Shown here one piece after another: positions 16,752-24,608 of a stretch of DNA of 64,000 nt. Each line of letters starts with the position of its first letter. Positions within the stretch are counted from its first letter, which is position 1. Origin of the DNA: Caulobacter sp. (GTDB lineage Bacteria; Pseudomonadota; Alphaproteobacteria; Caulobacterales; Caulobacteraceae); contig JAUSMJ010000027.1 in assembly GCA_030645575.1 (NCBI GenBank), positions 62,001 to 126,000 on the forward strand, in the 5' to 3' direction. The notes below the pieces were generated by a model. It searched no databases. It was not told the DNA's origin and saw nothing but the letters and a program-made list of their open reading frames with translations. The translations under genes and the position numbers were made by a program.

Positions 16752-17195
16752 TCAGGCCGGTCCCTGATCGACAGCGCCGAGCAGCATGCTGATCCGGCCA
16801 TCACCCCACAAGGGCAGAAGCAGCCGGCGATAGCCCGTGGCCACCGTGGCGTTGTCCTCGAACCAGGTCGGCGCGGCGGCCTCAATGGTGGCGCTGCATT
16901 GCGAGCCCAGCAGCGCGAACGGCGGAACATGGGCGATTTCGTCGGTGAACAGGCCGGCCGCCTCCTGCCCGAAGGCGGTGATGAGGTCCTCGCCGACCAG
17001 ATCGAGGCGGAATCTCTCCGGCTTGCTGAACACGCCGACGAGAAACAGCCGGCCGGCCAGGTCGGGCAGCGCCGTCAGGTCCAGGTCATCCCAGAACGGC
17101 ACCTTGGCGGAGCCGCGCAGCAGCCCCTCCCAATAGGCCTGAACCCGGAGGAGATCCGGCGGCAGCCGCTTTGGCGGTGCGAAGGGGCGCGTCAT
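16752..17195 (-). CDS. PAS_5-type domain protein
   Basis: 147 aa from the ATG at 17195 (MTRPFAPPKRLPPD), preceded by GGTGAAGG; 19 upstream codons in frame are not used. It matches the alphaproteobacterial PAS_5 family: LLRVQAYWEGLLRG, PFWDDLDLTALPDLAGRLFL, ERFRLDLVGEDLITAFGQE, YRRLLLPLWGDGRISMLLGA. There is no output domain, so it may bind a ligand or pass a signal to a partner. It is co-directional with the P-type ATPase and divergent from pfkB across an FNR/FixK-type box. Confidence 0.8.
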   Translation of the reverse strand: MTRPFAPPKRLPPDLLRVQAYWEGLLRGSAKVPFWDDLDLTALPDLAGRLFLVGVFSKPERFRLDLVGEDLITAFGQEAAGLFTDEIAHVPPFALLGSQCSATIEAAAPTWFEDNATVATGYRRLLLPLWGDGRISMLLGAVDQGPA

Positions 17196-17269
17196 GGCCT
17201 TCACCTGTGTACTGGGGCCGGCGAGGGCCGGTCGATGGCCCTTGCCTAGCATCGTCGGCGAACGGCGCT

Positions 17270-17283
17270 TTGACCTTGCTCAA
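17270..17283. promoter_or_regulatory. FNR/FixK-type box between the PAS gene and pfkB
   Basis: TTGACCTTGCTCAA, an imperfect member of the set (right half-site CTCAA). Its centre lies about 51 bp before the pfkB ATG and about 81 bp before the PAS ATG, so it could serve both divergent operons. Confidence 0.55.
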
Positions 17284-17327
17284 GGCGAGCCGTCGCGGCG
17301 GGCCTCAGGGTCCACGCAGGCAAACCC

Positions 17328-18266
17328 ATGCAGACCATCGTCACCGTCACCATCAACCCGGCCATCGACGTGTCCACCGCCGTCGAGCGGATCGAGCCGT
17401 CGGTCAAGCTGCGCTGCGGCCCGGCCCGGCGCGACGCGGGCGGCGGCGGGGTGAACGTGGCGCGGGTCGTTCACCGCCTGGGCGGCGCGGCGCTGGCCGT
17501 TCTGCCCGTCGGCGGCCTGACCGGTCGGCTGCTGGTCCAGCTTCTTGAGGCCGAGGGCGTGCCGATGATCGCCGTGCCGATCGCCGGCGAGACGCGCGAG
17601 GATTTCACCGCCGTCGAGCGCTCCACCGGCCGCGAATACCGCTTCGTCCTGGAAGGGCCGCACCTGTCCTGGACCGAGTGGCAGGCCTGCCTGGACGCGG
17701 CCGTCCAGCCCGGCGACGGACCGGCGATCATCGTCGCCAGCGGCAGCCTGCCGCCGGGCGCGCCGGCCGACTTCCACCTGCGCCTGGCGGCCAACGCCAG
17801 GGCGGCCGGGGACCGCGCGATCCTGGATGTCTCCGGACCAGCGCTCGCGGCGGCGCTCCGCCAGGGCGTCTATCTGATCAAGCCGAACCTGCGCGAGCTG
17901 CAGGACCTCACGGGCGCCGCGCTGGACGACGATCCGGCCCGGCTGGCTGCCGCCAGGGCCCTGATCGCCGACGGCGGCGCCCAGGTCGTGGCCTTGACCA
18001 TGGGCGACCAGGGCGCGCTGCTGGTCACCGCCGACCAGGCCTGGCGGGCCCCGGCCCTGCCCATCACGCCGGTCAGCTCGGTCGGCGCGGGAGACAGCTT
18101 CCTCGGCGGCATGGTGCACGCCCTGGCCGCCGGACAGGGTCTGGAAGACGCGTTCCGGCTCGGACTGGCCTGCGGTTCGGCGGCGCTGCTGTCGCCCGGA
18201 ACCGGGCTCTGCGAGCCGGACACTGTGCGGCGCCTCCTGCCCCAGGTGCGAATAGAGTCTGTCTGA
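17328..18266 (+). CDS. pfkB: PfkB-family sugar kinase (6-phosphofructokinase II / 1-phosphofructokinase type)
   Basis: 312 aa ribokinase-fold kinase. N-terminal TVTINPAIDVSTAVERI and the glycine-rich GGGGVNVARVVHRLGG are typical of PfkB/LacC/FruK. ASGSLPPGAP is the phosphate-site loop. The second PfkB signature contains the catalytic base D256 in SVGAGDSFLGG. It would phosphorylate fructose-6-phosphate or a related sugar phosphate. PfkB-type kinases recur in low-oxygen regulons beside Usp and PEP synthase genes. It is followed closely by the phosphoribosyltransferase gene. Confidence 0.88.
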   Translation: MQTIVTVTINPAIDVSTAVERIEPSVKLRCGPARRDAGGGGVNVARVVHRLGGAALAVLPVGGLTGRLLVQLLEAEGVPMIAVPIAGETREDFTAVERSTGREYRFVLEGPHLSWTEWQACLDAAVQPGDGPAIIVASGSLPPGAPADFHLRLAANARAAGDRAILDVSGPALAAALRQGVYLIKPNLRELQDLTGAALDDDPARLAAARALIADGGAQVVALTMGDQGALLVTADQAWRAPALPITPVSSVGAGDSFLGGMVHALAAGQGLEDAFRLGLACGSAALLSPGTGLCEPDTVRRLLPQVRIESV

Positions 18267-18307
18267 AGGCTGGCGGCCGGCGGGCCGCCCATCGGAGAGC
18301 CGCCGCC

Positions 18308-18973
18308 ATGGACGACCAGCCGCTGTTCTTCGCCGACCGGACCGAGGCCGGGCGCCTGCTCGCCGACCATCTCGCACGCCGGAACTATGTCGCCCCGGTC
18401 ATCTACGCCCTTCCCAGAGGGGGCGTGCCGGTCGCGTTCGAGGTCGCCAGCCGGCTGAACGCGCCGCTCGACCTGGCCCTGGTGCGCAAGGTCGGCGCGC
18501 CGAACAATCCCGAGCTGGCCCTGGCGGCGGTGATGGATGGCGACCATCCGATCACCGTGGTCAACGAGGACATCATGCGCCTGACCGGCGCCACCGAGGA
18601 CTATCTACGGCGGGAGGCCGCCGTGGAGCTGGCCGAGATCGAGCGTCGCCGGCGGCTCTATTTCGGCGACCGGCCACGGCCCAGTCCCCGGGGCAGGACC
18701 GTGATCATCGTCGATGACGGCCTGGCGACGGGCGCGACGGCGAGGGTCGCCGTCCGGGGTCTGCGCGGCCAGGGCGCGGCGAAGGTGATCCTGGCCGCGC
18801 CGGTCGCGCCGCCGGAGACGACCTCCCTGCTTCGGAACGAGGTCGATGAACTGGTCTGCCTGACGCAGCCGGACCGGTTCGCCGGGGTGGGCGCCTTCTA
18901 TGGCGACTTCCATCAACTGACCGACGAGGAGGTGCTGGCGCTGCTGGCCCGGGCCACGGCGTTCGGGACCTGA
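18308..18973 (+). CDS. Phosphoribosyltransferase-fold protein
   Basis: 221 aa type I PRTase. The PRPP-binding loop reads VIIVDDGLATGATA, with the two acidic residues and TGAT. An N-terminal YALPRGGVPVAFEVA and LVRKVGAPNNPELALAAV are typical of the uncharacterised Rv0571c-like branch found beside stress genes. The acceptor base or other substrate is unknown, and some members act as phosphatases or regulators. GGAGAG precedes the ATG at 18308. Probably an operon with pfkB (42-bp gap) and convergent with the hydrolase gene. Confidence 0.88.
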   Translation: MDDQPLFFADRTEAGRLLADHLARRNYVAPVIYALPRGGVPVAFEVASRLNAPLDLALVRKVGAPNNPELALAAVMDGDHPITVVNEDIMRLTGATEDYLRREAAVELAEIERRRRLYFGDRPRPSPRGRTVIIVDDGLATGATARVAVRGLRGQGAAKVILAAPVAPPETTSLLRNEVDELVCLTQPDRFAGVGAFYGDFHQLTDEEVLALLARATAFGT

Positions 18974-18975
18974 GT

Positions 18976-19626
18976 TCAGGCCCCGCGCCCGCCGAGCCAC
19001 TGGCGGTACCAGGCGATCGCCAGATCCGTGACGGCCTCGAGGGTTCCCGCCTCCTCGAAGAGATGCGTCGCGCCGGGCACGATCTCCAGCCGCGCCGGGC
19101 CGGCCAGGCTTGCCCGCGCCATGCGGTTGAGGCCGATGACCGGCTCATCACGGCCGCCGACGATCAGCAGGGTCGGGGCGATCACGTCCTCCAGCGCCGC
19201 CCCGGCGAGATCGGGCCGGCCGCCACGGGAGACCACCGCCGACACGGCGTCCGGGCGCAGCGCCGCGGCGCTCAGCGCGGCCGCGGCCCCCGTGCTGGCG
19301 CCGAACAGGCCGATCGGCAATCCGCCGAGATCGGGCCGGGCGCGCACCCAGGCGATCGCGTCCGCCAGGCGCCGGGACAGCAGGTCGATGTCGAAGACAT
19401 TGGACCGGTCCCGCGCCTCGTCCTCGGTCAGCAGGTCGAACAGCAGGGTGGCCATGTTCGCCGCGCCCAGGGCCTCGGCCACCTGCTGGTTGCGCGGGCT
19501 GAGCCGGCTGGACCCGCTGCCGTGGGCGAAGATCACCACCGCCGCCGGGGCCGGGGGCAGACGCAGGTCGCCGGCCAGCCGCAGCGGCGGAATCCGGACG
19601 GGGAGAAGAGACAGCCCGGCGGTCAT
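18976..19626 (-). CDS. Dienelactone hydrolase-like alpha/beta hydrolase
   Basis: 216 aa. The alpha/beta fold shows AVVIFAHGSGSSRLSPRNQ (oxyanion region), the nucleophile elbow GLFGASTGAAAAL with Ser in GAST, an acidic residue in LLIVGGRDEPV and the His in PGATHLFEE. This small hydrolase family often sits next to phosphoribosyltransferase genes in stress regulons, sometimes fused to them. The substrate is unknown. It is divergent from the DUF2267 gene across a perfect TTGAC-N4-GTCAA box centred 75 bp upstream. Confidence 0.87.
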   Translation of the reverse strand: MTAGLSLLPVRIPPLRLAGDLRLPPAPAAVVIFAHGSGSSRLSPRNQQVAEALGAANMATLLFDLLTEDEARDRSNVFDIDLLSRRLADAIAWVRARPDLGGLPIGLFGASTGAAAALSAAALRPDAVSAVVSRGGRPDLAGAALEDVIAPTLLIVGGRDEPVIGLNRMARASLAGPARLEIVPGATHLFEEAGTLEAVTDLAIAWYRQWLGGRGA

Positions 19627-19694
19627 GGCGACGCTCCGCTCACGCCGGCCAAGCCGGCCACGGCTGATCTCTAGAACAGGTCCGCCCCGCCGCC

Positions 19695-19708
19695 TTGACG
19701 GACGTCAA
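19695..19708. promoter_or_regulatory. FNR/FixK-type box between hydrolase and DUF2267/ppsA
   Basis: TTGACGGACGTCAA, a perfect palindrome of the TTGAC-N4-GTCAA form. It is centred 75 bp from the leftward hydrolase start and 61 bp from the small rightward ORF at 19763, so it may control both directions. Confidence 0.7.
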
Positions 19709-19762
19709 AGCGGATGCATCCGAAACGGCCGATCATGGGTTGTATCAGACGGAGATCGACCG

Positions 19763-19849
19763 ATGACCGTTCCGGCCATTGCGGCCTTCGATGTCCGCCG
19801 GCCCGACGCCGGACTGGCCAGCCGCGGGCCAGGGAGCACAGTCACATGA
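19763..19849 (+). CDS. Possible 28-residue leader ORF coupled to the DUF2267 gene
   Basis: An ATG at 19763 with GGAG seven bases upstream opens a 28-codon frame starting MTVPAIAAFDVRR. Its TGA overlaps the ATG of the DUF2267 gene (ATGA at 19846). If transcription starts 41.5 bp from the box at 19695, this would be the first ORF on the message. No similarity is recognised. Translational coupling is the likely role if it is real. Confidence 0.4.
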   Translation: MTVPAIAAFDVRRPDAGLASRGPGSTVT

Positions 19850-20286
19850 CCACCGGCCTTCCCGTGTTCGACACTACCGTCCAGGAAACCAATCGCTGGC
19901 TGGCGATGGTGCAGGCGATGCTGCCCGCCAGCACCCGGCAGCAGGCCTATGCGGCCACCCGCGCCGTGCTGCACGAGCTGCGCGACCGGCTGCCGATGGA
20001 CGCCGTGCTGGGCCTGTCGGCCCAGTTGCCCATGTTGCTGCGCGGCGTGGTTCTGGAAGGCTGGCGGCCGGCCGAGGGGCCGACGGACATTCGCGCGCCC
20101 CTCGCCTTCTGCGACGCCGTGGCCCGGCGCCTGCCGCCTGACTTTCCGCGCGCGCCCGACGTCATCACGCCGGCCGTCTTCGCTGTCCTGGCCGAACGTC
20201 TCGATCCCGGCGAGACGGCCAAGATCGTGCGGCATCTGCCCGAACCCCTGCGGACCCTCTGGCCGGCGGAGTTTCGCGTCGCCTGA
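19846..20286 (+). CDS. DUF2267 domain protein
   Basis: 146 aa, all helical. VFDTTVQETNRWLAMVQAML, TRAVLHELRDRLPMDAVLGL and LSAQLPMLLRGVVLEGW match DUF2267 proteins, which are common in stress islands together with Usp, phosphoribosyltransferase and PEP synthase genes. The molecular role is unknown. AGGGAG precedes the ATG at 19846. It is 123 bp upstream of ppsA in the same direction. Confidence 0.87.
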   Translation: MTTGLPVFDTTVQETNRWLAMVQAMLPASTRQQAYAATRAVLHELRDRLPMDAVLGLSAQLPMLLRGVVLEGWRPAEGPTDIRAPLAFCDAVARRLPPDFPRAPDVITPAVFAVLAERLDPGETAKIVRHLPEPLRTLWPAEFRVA

Positions 20287-20409
20287 CGGCCCCTGGCGGG
20301 CCTTTGCGAAAGATCAGCGACGCCGGCGCCCGCGAGACCGAGGGTTCCGGCGCCGTCCCGGAAATCCACGGCGGCCTGCCGGTCCCGCCCCTCTGAGGAG
20401 ACTGTCCCG

Positions 20410-22818
20410 ATGACAGGTCATGCCGGTTACATCAGGCTGTTCGAGACGCTGGGCCTGGACGACGTGCCGCTGGTCGGCGGCAAGACCGCCGCGCTCGGCG
20501 AGCTGTATCGCCTGCTGGCGGGCGGGCCGGTGACGACGCCCAACGGCTTCGCCGTCACGGCCCAGGCCTATCGCGACGCCCTGACCGAAGCCGGGGCCTG
20601 GGGGCCTCTGCGGGACCTGCTGGCCACGCTGGACCTGACCGACGTCGAAAGCCTGGCCGCGATCGCCAAACAGGCCCGCGCCCTGGTCTACGAGGCCACC
20701 GGCGGGGACGCCCTGCGCCAAGCGATCGCCGGCGCCTTCGCGGTGCTGCGGCGCGAGCGGGGGCCGGGCCTGACCGTGGCGGTGCGCAGCTCGGCCACGG
20801 CCGAGGACCTGCCCACGGCCAGCTTCGCGGGCCAGCACGACAGCTTCCTGCATATCCGCGACGAGGCGAGCCTGGTCGAGGCCTGCCGCCGCTGCTTCGC
20901 CTCGCTGTTCACCGACCGGGCCATCGTCTACCGGGTCAACAACGGCTTCGACCATCTGAAGGTCGCCCTGTCGGTGGCCGTGATGACCATGGTGCGGTCG
21001 GACCAGGCCGAGAGCGGCGTGGCCTTCACCCTCGACACCGAGACCGGCTTTCGCGACGTGGTGTTCATCACCGGCGCCTATGGCCTGGGCGAGAACATCG
21101 TCCAGGGCCGCGTCGGCCCCGACGAGTTCTATGTCCACAAGCCGACCTTCCGGCAGGGTTACCGGGCCGTGCTGAGCCGGTCGCTGGGCACGAAGGAAAC
21201 CCGGCTTGAGCACCGGCGGGGCGACCCGTCGGGCGCGCTGAGGTCGCGCCGCGTCCTCAACCGCGACCGGCAGCGCTACTGTCTGGAAGACACGGCCGTG
21301 CTCGACCTGGCCGACGCCGCGATCAGGATCGAGGACCACTTCTCCGCACACGCCGGCGGGCCGACGCCGATGGACATCGAATGGGCCCGGGACGCCGGGG
21401 ACGGCCGCCTCTACATCCTCCAGGCCCGGCCCGAGACCGTGTCGGCCCGCCGCTCGGCCGCCGACTACGAGACCTATCGCCTGGACGGCAAGGCGCCGGT
21501 GCTGGTCGCCGGCAAGGCCGTGGGCGAGAAGATCGCCAGCGGCAAGGTCCGGCTGATCCGGACCGCGGCCGATCTCAAGGCGTTCCGACCCGGCGAGATC
21601 CTCGTCGCCCGGTCGACCAGCCCGGACTGGCTGCCGGTGATGAAATCGGCCGCCGCCATCGTTACCGACCAGGGCGGGCGGACCTGCCACGCCGCCATCG
21701 TCGCGCGCGAACTGGGCGTCCCGGCGGTGGTCGGCGCCGGCGACGCCACGGCCCGGCTGGTCGATGGACAGACGGTCACGGCCAGCTGCGCCGAGGGCGA
21801 GACCGGCCACGTCTACGAAGGCCTGGTCCCGTTCAGCGTGGAGCGGCTGGCCCTGGGCGACCTGCCCCGCACACGCACCGGCATCATGGTCAACCTGGCC
21901 CAGCCCGACCTGGCCTTCCGGGCCGGACTCCTGCCGGCCGCCGGCGTCGGCCTGGCGCGGCTGGAGTTCATCATCGGCGAACAGATCGGCATCCATCCGA
22001 TGGCCGCCGCCCACCCCGACCAGGTGGTCTCGCCCAGGGACCGGGCGGCCATCGCCCGGCGCGTCCGCGGCGACGGCTCGGCGCGCGACTATTTCCTGCG
22101 CCGGCTGACCCAGGGCGTCGGCCTGATCGCGGCGGCCTTCTATCCGCGGCCGGTGATCGTGCGGCTGTCCGACTTCAAGACCAACGAATACGCGCGCCTG
22201 CTCGGCGGGGCCGCCTTCGAACCGGTCGAGGAGAACCCGATGCTCGGCTTCCGCGGCGCGGCCCGCTACGCCCACCCGCGCTACGCCGACGGGTTCGCGC
22301 TGGAGTGCGAGGCGCTCAAGCGGGTTCGCGAGACCATGGGGCTGACCAACGTCAAGATCATGGTGCCCTTCTGCCGGCGGGTCGAGGAGGCCGAAACGGT
22401 GCTGGCGGCCATGGCCGGCCACGGCCTGGCGCGTGGCGACAACGGGCTGGAGGTCTACGTCATGTGCGAGATCCCCAACAACGTGCTGCGCATCGACGCC
22501 TTCGCCGCCCTGTTCGACGGCTTCTCCATCGGCTCCAACGACCTGACCCAGCTCGTGCTGGGCGTTGATCGCGACTCCGAGACCGTGGCCTTCGACTTCG
22601 ACGAGCGCGACCCCGGCGTGCTGGAGATGCTGCGGATGGCCGTCGAGGGCGCGCACCGCAACCACCGCCCCGTCGGCATCTGTGGCGAGGCGCCGGCCAC
22701 CTTCCCCGAGATCGCCGACTTCCTCACCCGCCTGGGCATCGACTCGATCAGCGTCAATCCGGCGAGCCTGCCGCGCACGTTGGAGATCGTCAGCCGGAGC
22801 GAAACCGGACAGTCTTGA
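20410..22818 (+). CDS. ppsA: Phosphoenolpyruvate synthase
   Basis: 802 aa, full length. It makes PEP from pyruvate and ATP, giving AMP and phosphate, for gluconeogenesis. The N-terminal ATP-grasp domain shows LVGGKTAALGELYRLL and VAVRSSATAEDLPTASFAGQ. The central swivelling domain has the phospho-His H427 in GGRTCHAAIVARELG. The C-terminal PEP/pyruvate TIM barrel has IVRLSDFKTNEYARLLGG and IGSNDLTQLVLGVDRDS, with PVGICGEAPA near the end. GAGGAG precedes the ATG. The FNR/FixK-type box at 22815 overlaps its stop codon. Confidence 0.95.
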   Translation: MTGHAGYIRLFETLGLDDVPLVGGKTAALGELYRLLAGGPVTTPNGFAVTAQAYRDALTEAGAWGPLRDLLATLDLTDVESLAAIAKQARALVYEATGGDALRQAIAGAFAVLRRERGPGLTVAVRSSATAEDLPTASFAGQHDSFLHIRDEASLVEACRRCFASLFTDRAIVYRVNNGFDHLKVALSVAVMTMVRSDQAESGVAFTLDTETGFRDVVFITGAYGLGENIVQGRVGPDEFYVHKPTFRQGYRAVLSRSLGTKETRLEHRRGDPSGALRSRRVLNRDRQRYCLEDTAVLDLADAAIRIEDHFSAHAGGPTPMDIEWARDAGDGRLYILQARPETVSARRSAADYETYRLDGKAPVLVAGKAVGEKIASGKVRLIRTAADLKAFRPGEILVARSTSPDWLPVMKSAAAIVTDQGGRTCHAAIVARELGVPAVVGAGDATARLVDGQTVTASCAEGETGHVYEGLVPFSVERLALGDLPRTRTGIMVNLAQPDLAFRAGLLPAAGVGLARLEFIIGEQIGIHPMAAAHPDQVVSPRDRAAIARRVRGDGSARDYFLRRLTQGVGLIAAAFYPRPVIVRLSDFKTNEYARLLGGAAFEPVEENPMLGFRGAARYAHPRYADGFALECEALKRVRETMGLTNVKIMVPFCRRVEEAETVLAAMAGHGLARGDNGLEVYVMCEIPNNVLRIDAFAALFDGFSIGSNDLTQLVLGVDRDSETVAFDFDERDPGVLEMLRMAVEGAHRNHRPVGICGEAPATFPEIADFLTRLGIDSISVNPASLPRTLEIVSRSETGQS

Positions 22819-22828
22819 CCTCGGTCAA
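22815..22828. promoter_or_regulatory. FNR/FixK-type box overlapping the ppsA stop codon (orphan)
   Basis: TTGACCTCGGTCAA, a perfect TTGAC-N4-GTCAA palindrome. No convincing gene starts to its right before the convergent monooxygenase, so its target is unclear; it may be a relic of a lost gene or control an unseen small RNA. Confidence 0.5.
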
Positions 22829-22945
22829 TGTCGGACCCGGCTGGCGGGGGCATCTGAATGTCCAGGCGCCTGGCCTCACGGCGGCGCGTCTCGAAGACCA
22901 TCAAGTTCCAGTCCGCGACGTCGTCCTCCACCCGACGCGAACTGG

Positions 22946-22980
22946 GCGGGCGCCCCGGTCCTGGACTCCGGGGCGCCCGC
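22946..22980 (-). terminator. Strong hairpin downstream of the monooxygenase gene
   Basis: A perfect 13-bp stem, GCGGGCGCCCCGG paired with CCGGGGCGCCCGC, with a 9-nt loop, lies 37 bp beyond the monooxygenase stop and in the convergent gap with ppsA. No T-run follows on either strand, so it may stall or protect transcript ends rather than act as an intrinsic terminator. Confidence 0.5.
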
Positions 22981-23016
22981 TGGCGGTGGTTCAGGTCTGA
23001 TCGTCCGCTCGCCGCC

Positions 23017-24519
23017 TTATTTGTAGACGAAGGCCGCGTCGTCCAGGTCGATGGCGGGGATTTCGTCCTTCTCGACCCAGTAGTCCTGGGTGTGCTGCCA
23101 TTCGGGCTTGTCGCCCTTCTTCGGCAACAGATGCATGCCGCGCATCAGGTAGCCGGGGTTGAAGTTTTCCGGGTCCATCCAGGCCGACAGCGGCATGTCC
23201 TTGTCCTGTGGGCGCAGGGTCGGGGTGACCATGGTCGCCCCCTTCTTCTTCATGTGGCCCAGCAGGCGGCAGACGAAGTCGCCGATCAGGTCGGCCCGCA
23301 GCGTCCAGCTGGCGCGGAAGTAGCCGAACACCCAGACCAGGTTGGGCACGCCGGTGAACATCATGCCGCGGTAGGTCACCGTGTCGGCGAAGTTCAGCGG
23401 CTTGCCGTCGATGACGAAGTCGATGTCGCCCAGGACGCTGAGGTTGAAGCCCGTGGCCGTGACGATGATGTCGGCCTCCAGCTCCTGACCCGACTTCAGC
23501 AGGATGCCCTTCTCGGTGAAGCGCTCGATCTCGTCGGTGACCACCGAGGCCTTGCCCGAGACCACGCCCTGGAACAGGTCGCCGTCGGGCACGAAGGCGA
23601 TGCGCTGGCGCCAGGGGCGGTATTTCGGCGTGAAGTGCTTTTCGATATCGAAGTCGGGACCGACGAAGGCGCGCACGCCGGCCAGCAGCTCTTCCTTGAC
23701 CGCCTCCGATTCCTCGACCGCCCGTTTGGTGAAGGCGGCCTGGTCGAACAGCACCTTGCGGCGCACGATCTCGTGGATCCATTCCTCGGGGACCTCGAGT
23801 TCGCGCAGGGTGTTGGCCAGTTCGTTCTCATTGCGGCCGGGGATGAAATAGGTCGGCGAGCGCTGCAGCAGGGTGGTGTGGGCGGTGTCGCCCGCGATGG
23901 CCGGGATCAGGGTCGCGGCCGTGGCGCCCGAGCCAATGACGATGACCTTCTTGCCCTTGTAGTCGAGGTCCTGCGGCCAGGTCTGCGGATGGACGATGCG
24001 GCCCTTGAAGGTGTCCATGCCTTCCCACTGGGGCGTGTAGCCCTCCGAGTGGCGGTAGTAGCCCTGGCACATCCAGAGGAAGTTGCAGGTGAACCGGACC
24101 GGCTGGCCAGTGTCCTTGCGGACGCCCTCGATGGTCCATTTGCGATCGGGCGTAGACCAGGTCGCCGAGGTGATCTGATGGCCGTAGCGGATGTGCTTGC
24201 CAAGGTCGTTCTCATCGATGACCTCGCCCATGTACTTGAGAATCTCGTCGGCGCTGGCGATCGGCGCGCCGACCCAGGGCTTGAAGCGGTAGCCGAAGGT
24301 GTACAGATCGCTGTCCGACCGGATGCCCGGGTAGCGGTGCATCCACCAGGTGCCGCCGAAGTTCTCCAGCCCCTCCAGCACGACGAAGCTGGTCCCGGGC
24401 TGCTGCGTGGCCAGATGGTAGGCGCCGCCGACGCCGGAGATGCCGGCCCCGACGATCAGCACGTCGAAATGCTCGGTGGTCGCGGCGGCGGATCGCGTGA
24501 GGGTGGCTGTCTCGGTCAT
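23017..24519 (-). CDS. Flavin-containing monooxygenase, Baeyer-Villiger type
   Basis: 500 aa FAD/NADPH enzyme. The FAD Rossmann motif is GAGISG (residues 24-29), followed by FGGTWWMHRYPGIRSDSD. The Baeyer-Villiger fingerprint F-x-G-x3-H-x3-W-P is intact (FKGRIVHPQTWP, residues 171-182). The NADPH Rossmann motif is VIGSGATA (about 205-212), and ATGFN is the C-terminal FMO motif. It would insert oxygen next to a ketone; the EthA-like branch is the closest look-alike. A perfect TTGAT-N4-ATCAA box lies about 83 bp upstream, unusual for an oxygen-using enzyme. Confidence 0.93.
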   Translation of the reverse strand: MTETATLTRSAAATTEHFDVLIVGAGISGVGGAYHLATQQPGTSFVVLEGLENFGGTWWMHRYPGIRSDSDLYTFGYRFKPWVGAPIASADEILKYMGEVIDENDLGKHIRYGHQITSATWSTPDRKWTIEGVRKDTGQPVRFTCNFLWMCQGYYRHSEGYTPQWEGMDTFKGRIVHPQTWPQDLDYKGKKVIVIGSGATAATLIPAIAGDTAHTTLLQRSPTYFIPGRNENELANTLRELEVPEEWIHEIVRRKVLFDQAAFTKRAVEESEAVKEELLAGVRAFVGPDFDIEKHFTPKYRPWRQRIAFVPDGDLFQGVVSGKASVVTDEIERFTEKGILLKSGQELEADIIVTATGFNLSVLGDIDFVIDGKPLNFADTVTYRGMMFTGVPNLVWVFGYFRASWTLRADLIGDFVCRLLGHMKKKGATMVTPTLRPQDKDMPLSAWMDPENFNPGYLMRGMHLLPKKGDKPEWQHTQDYWVEKDEIPAIDLDDAAFVYK

Positions 24520-24594
24520 GGGCGTGTTTCCTCTGCCGGGTTGTCCCGGACGATGTGTTCAGCGCCAGAGTTCGATGCTCCGGATAGGTTATCG

Positions 24595-24608
24595 TTGATC
24601 AGGATCAA
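24595..24608. promoter_or_regulatory. Perfect FNR/FixK box upstream of the monooxygenase
   Basis: TTGATCAGGATCAA is an exact TTGAT-N4-ATCAA consensus. It is centred about 83 bp from the leftward monooxygenase ATG at 24519, a usual distance for an activator site near -41.5 with a short leader. Confidence 0.72.

Noticed and set aside
20314-22665. 783-codon open frame on - strand
   Set aside because: Antisense to ppsA; no recognisable protein family and typical shadow composition.
22815-23000. Short + strand ORF right of the box at 22815
   Set aside because: Pro/Arg/Gly-rich composition, no ribosome binding site and it runs through the convergent hairpin; no support as a gene.
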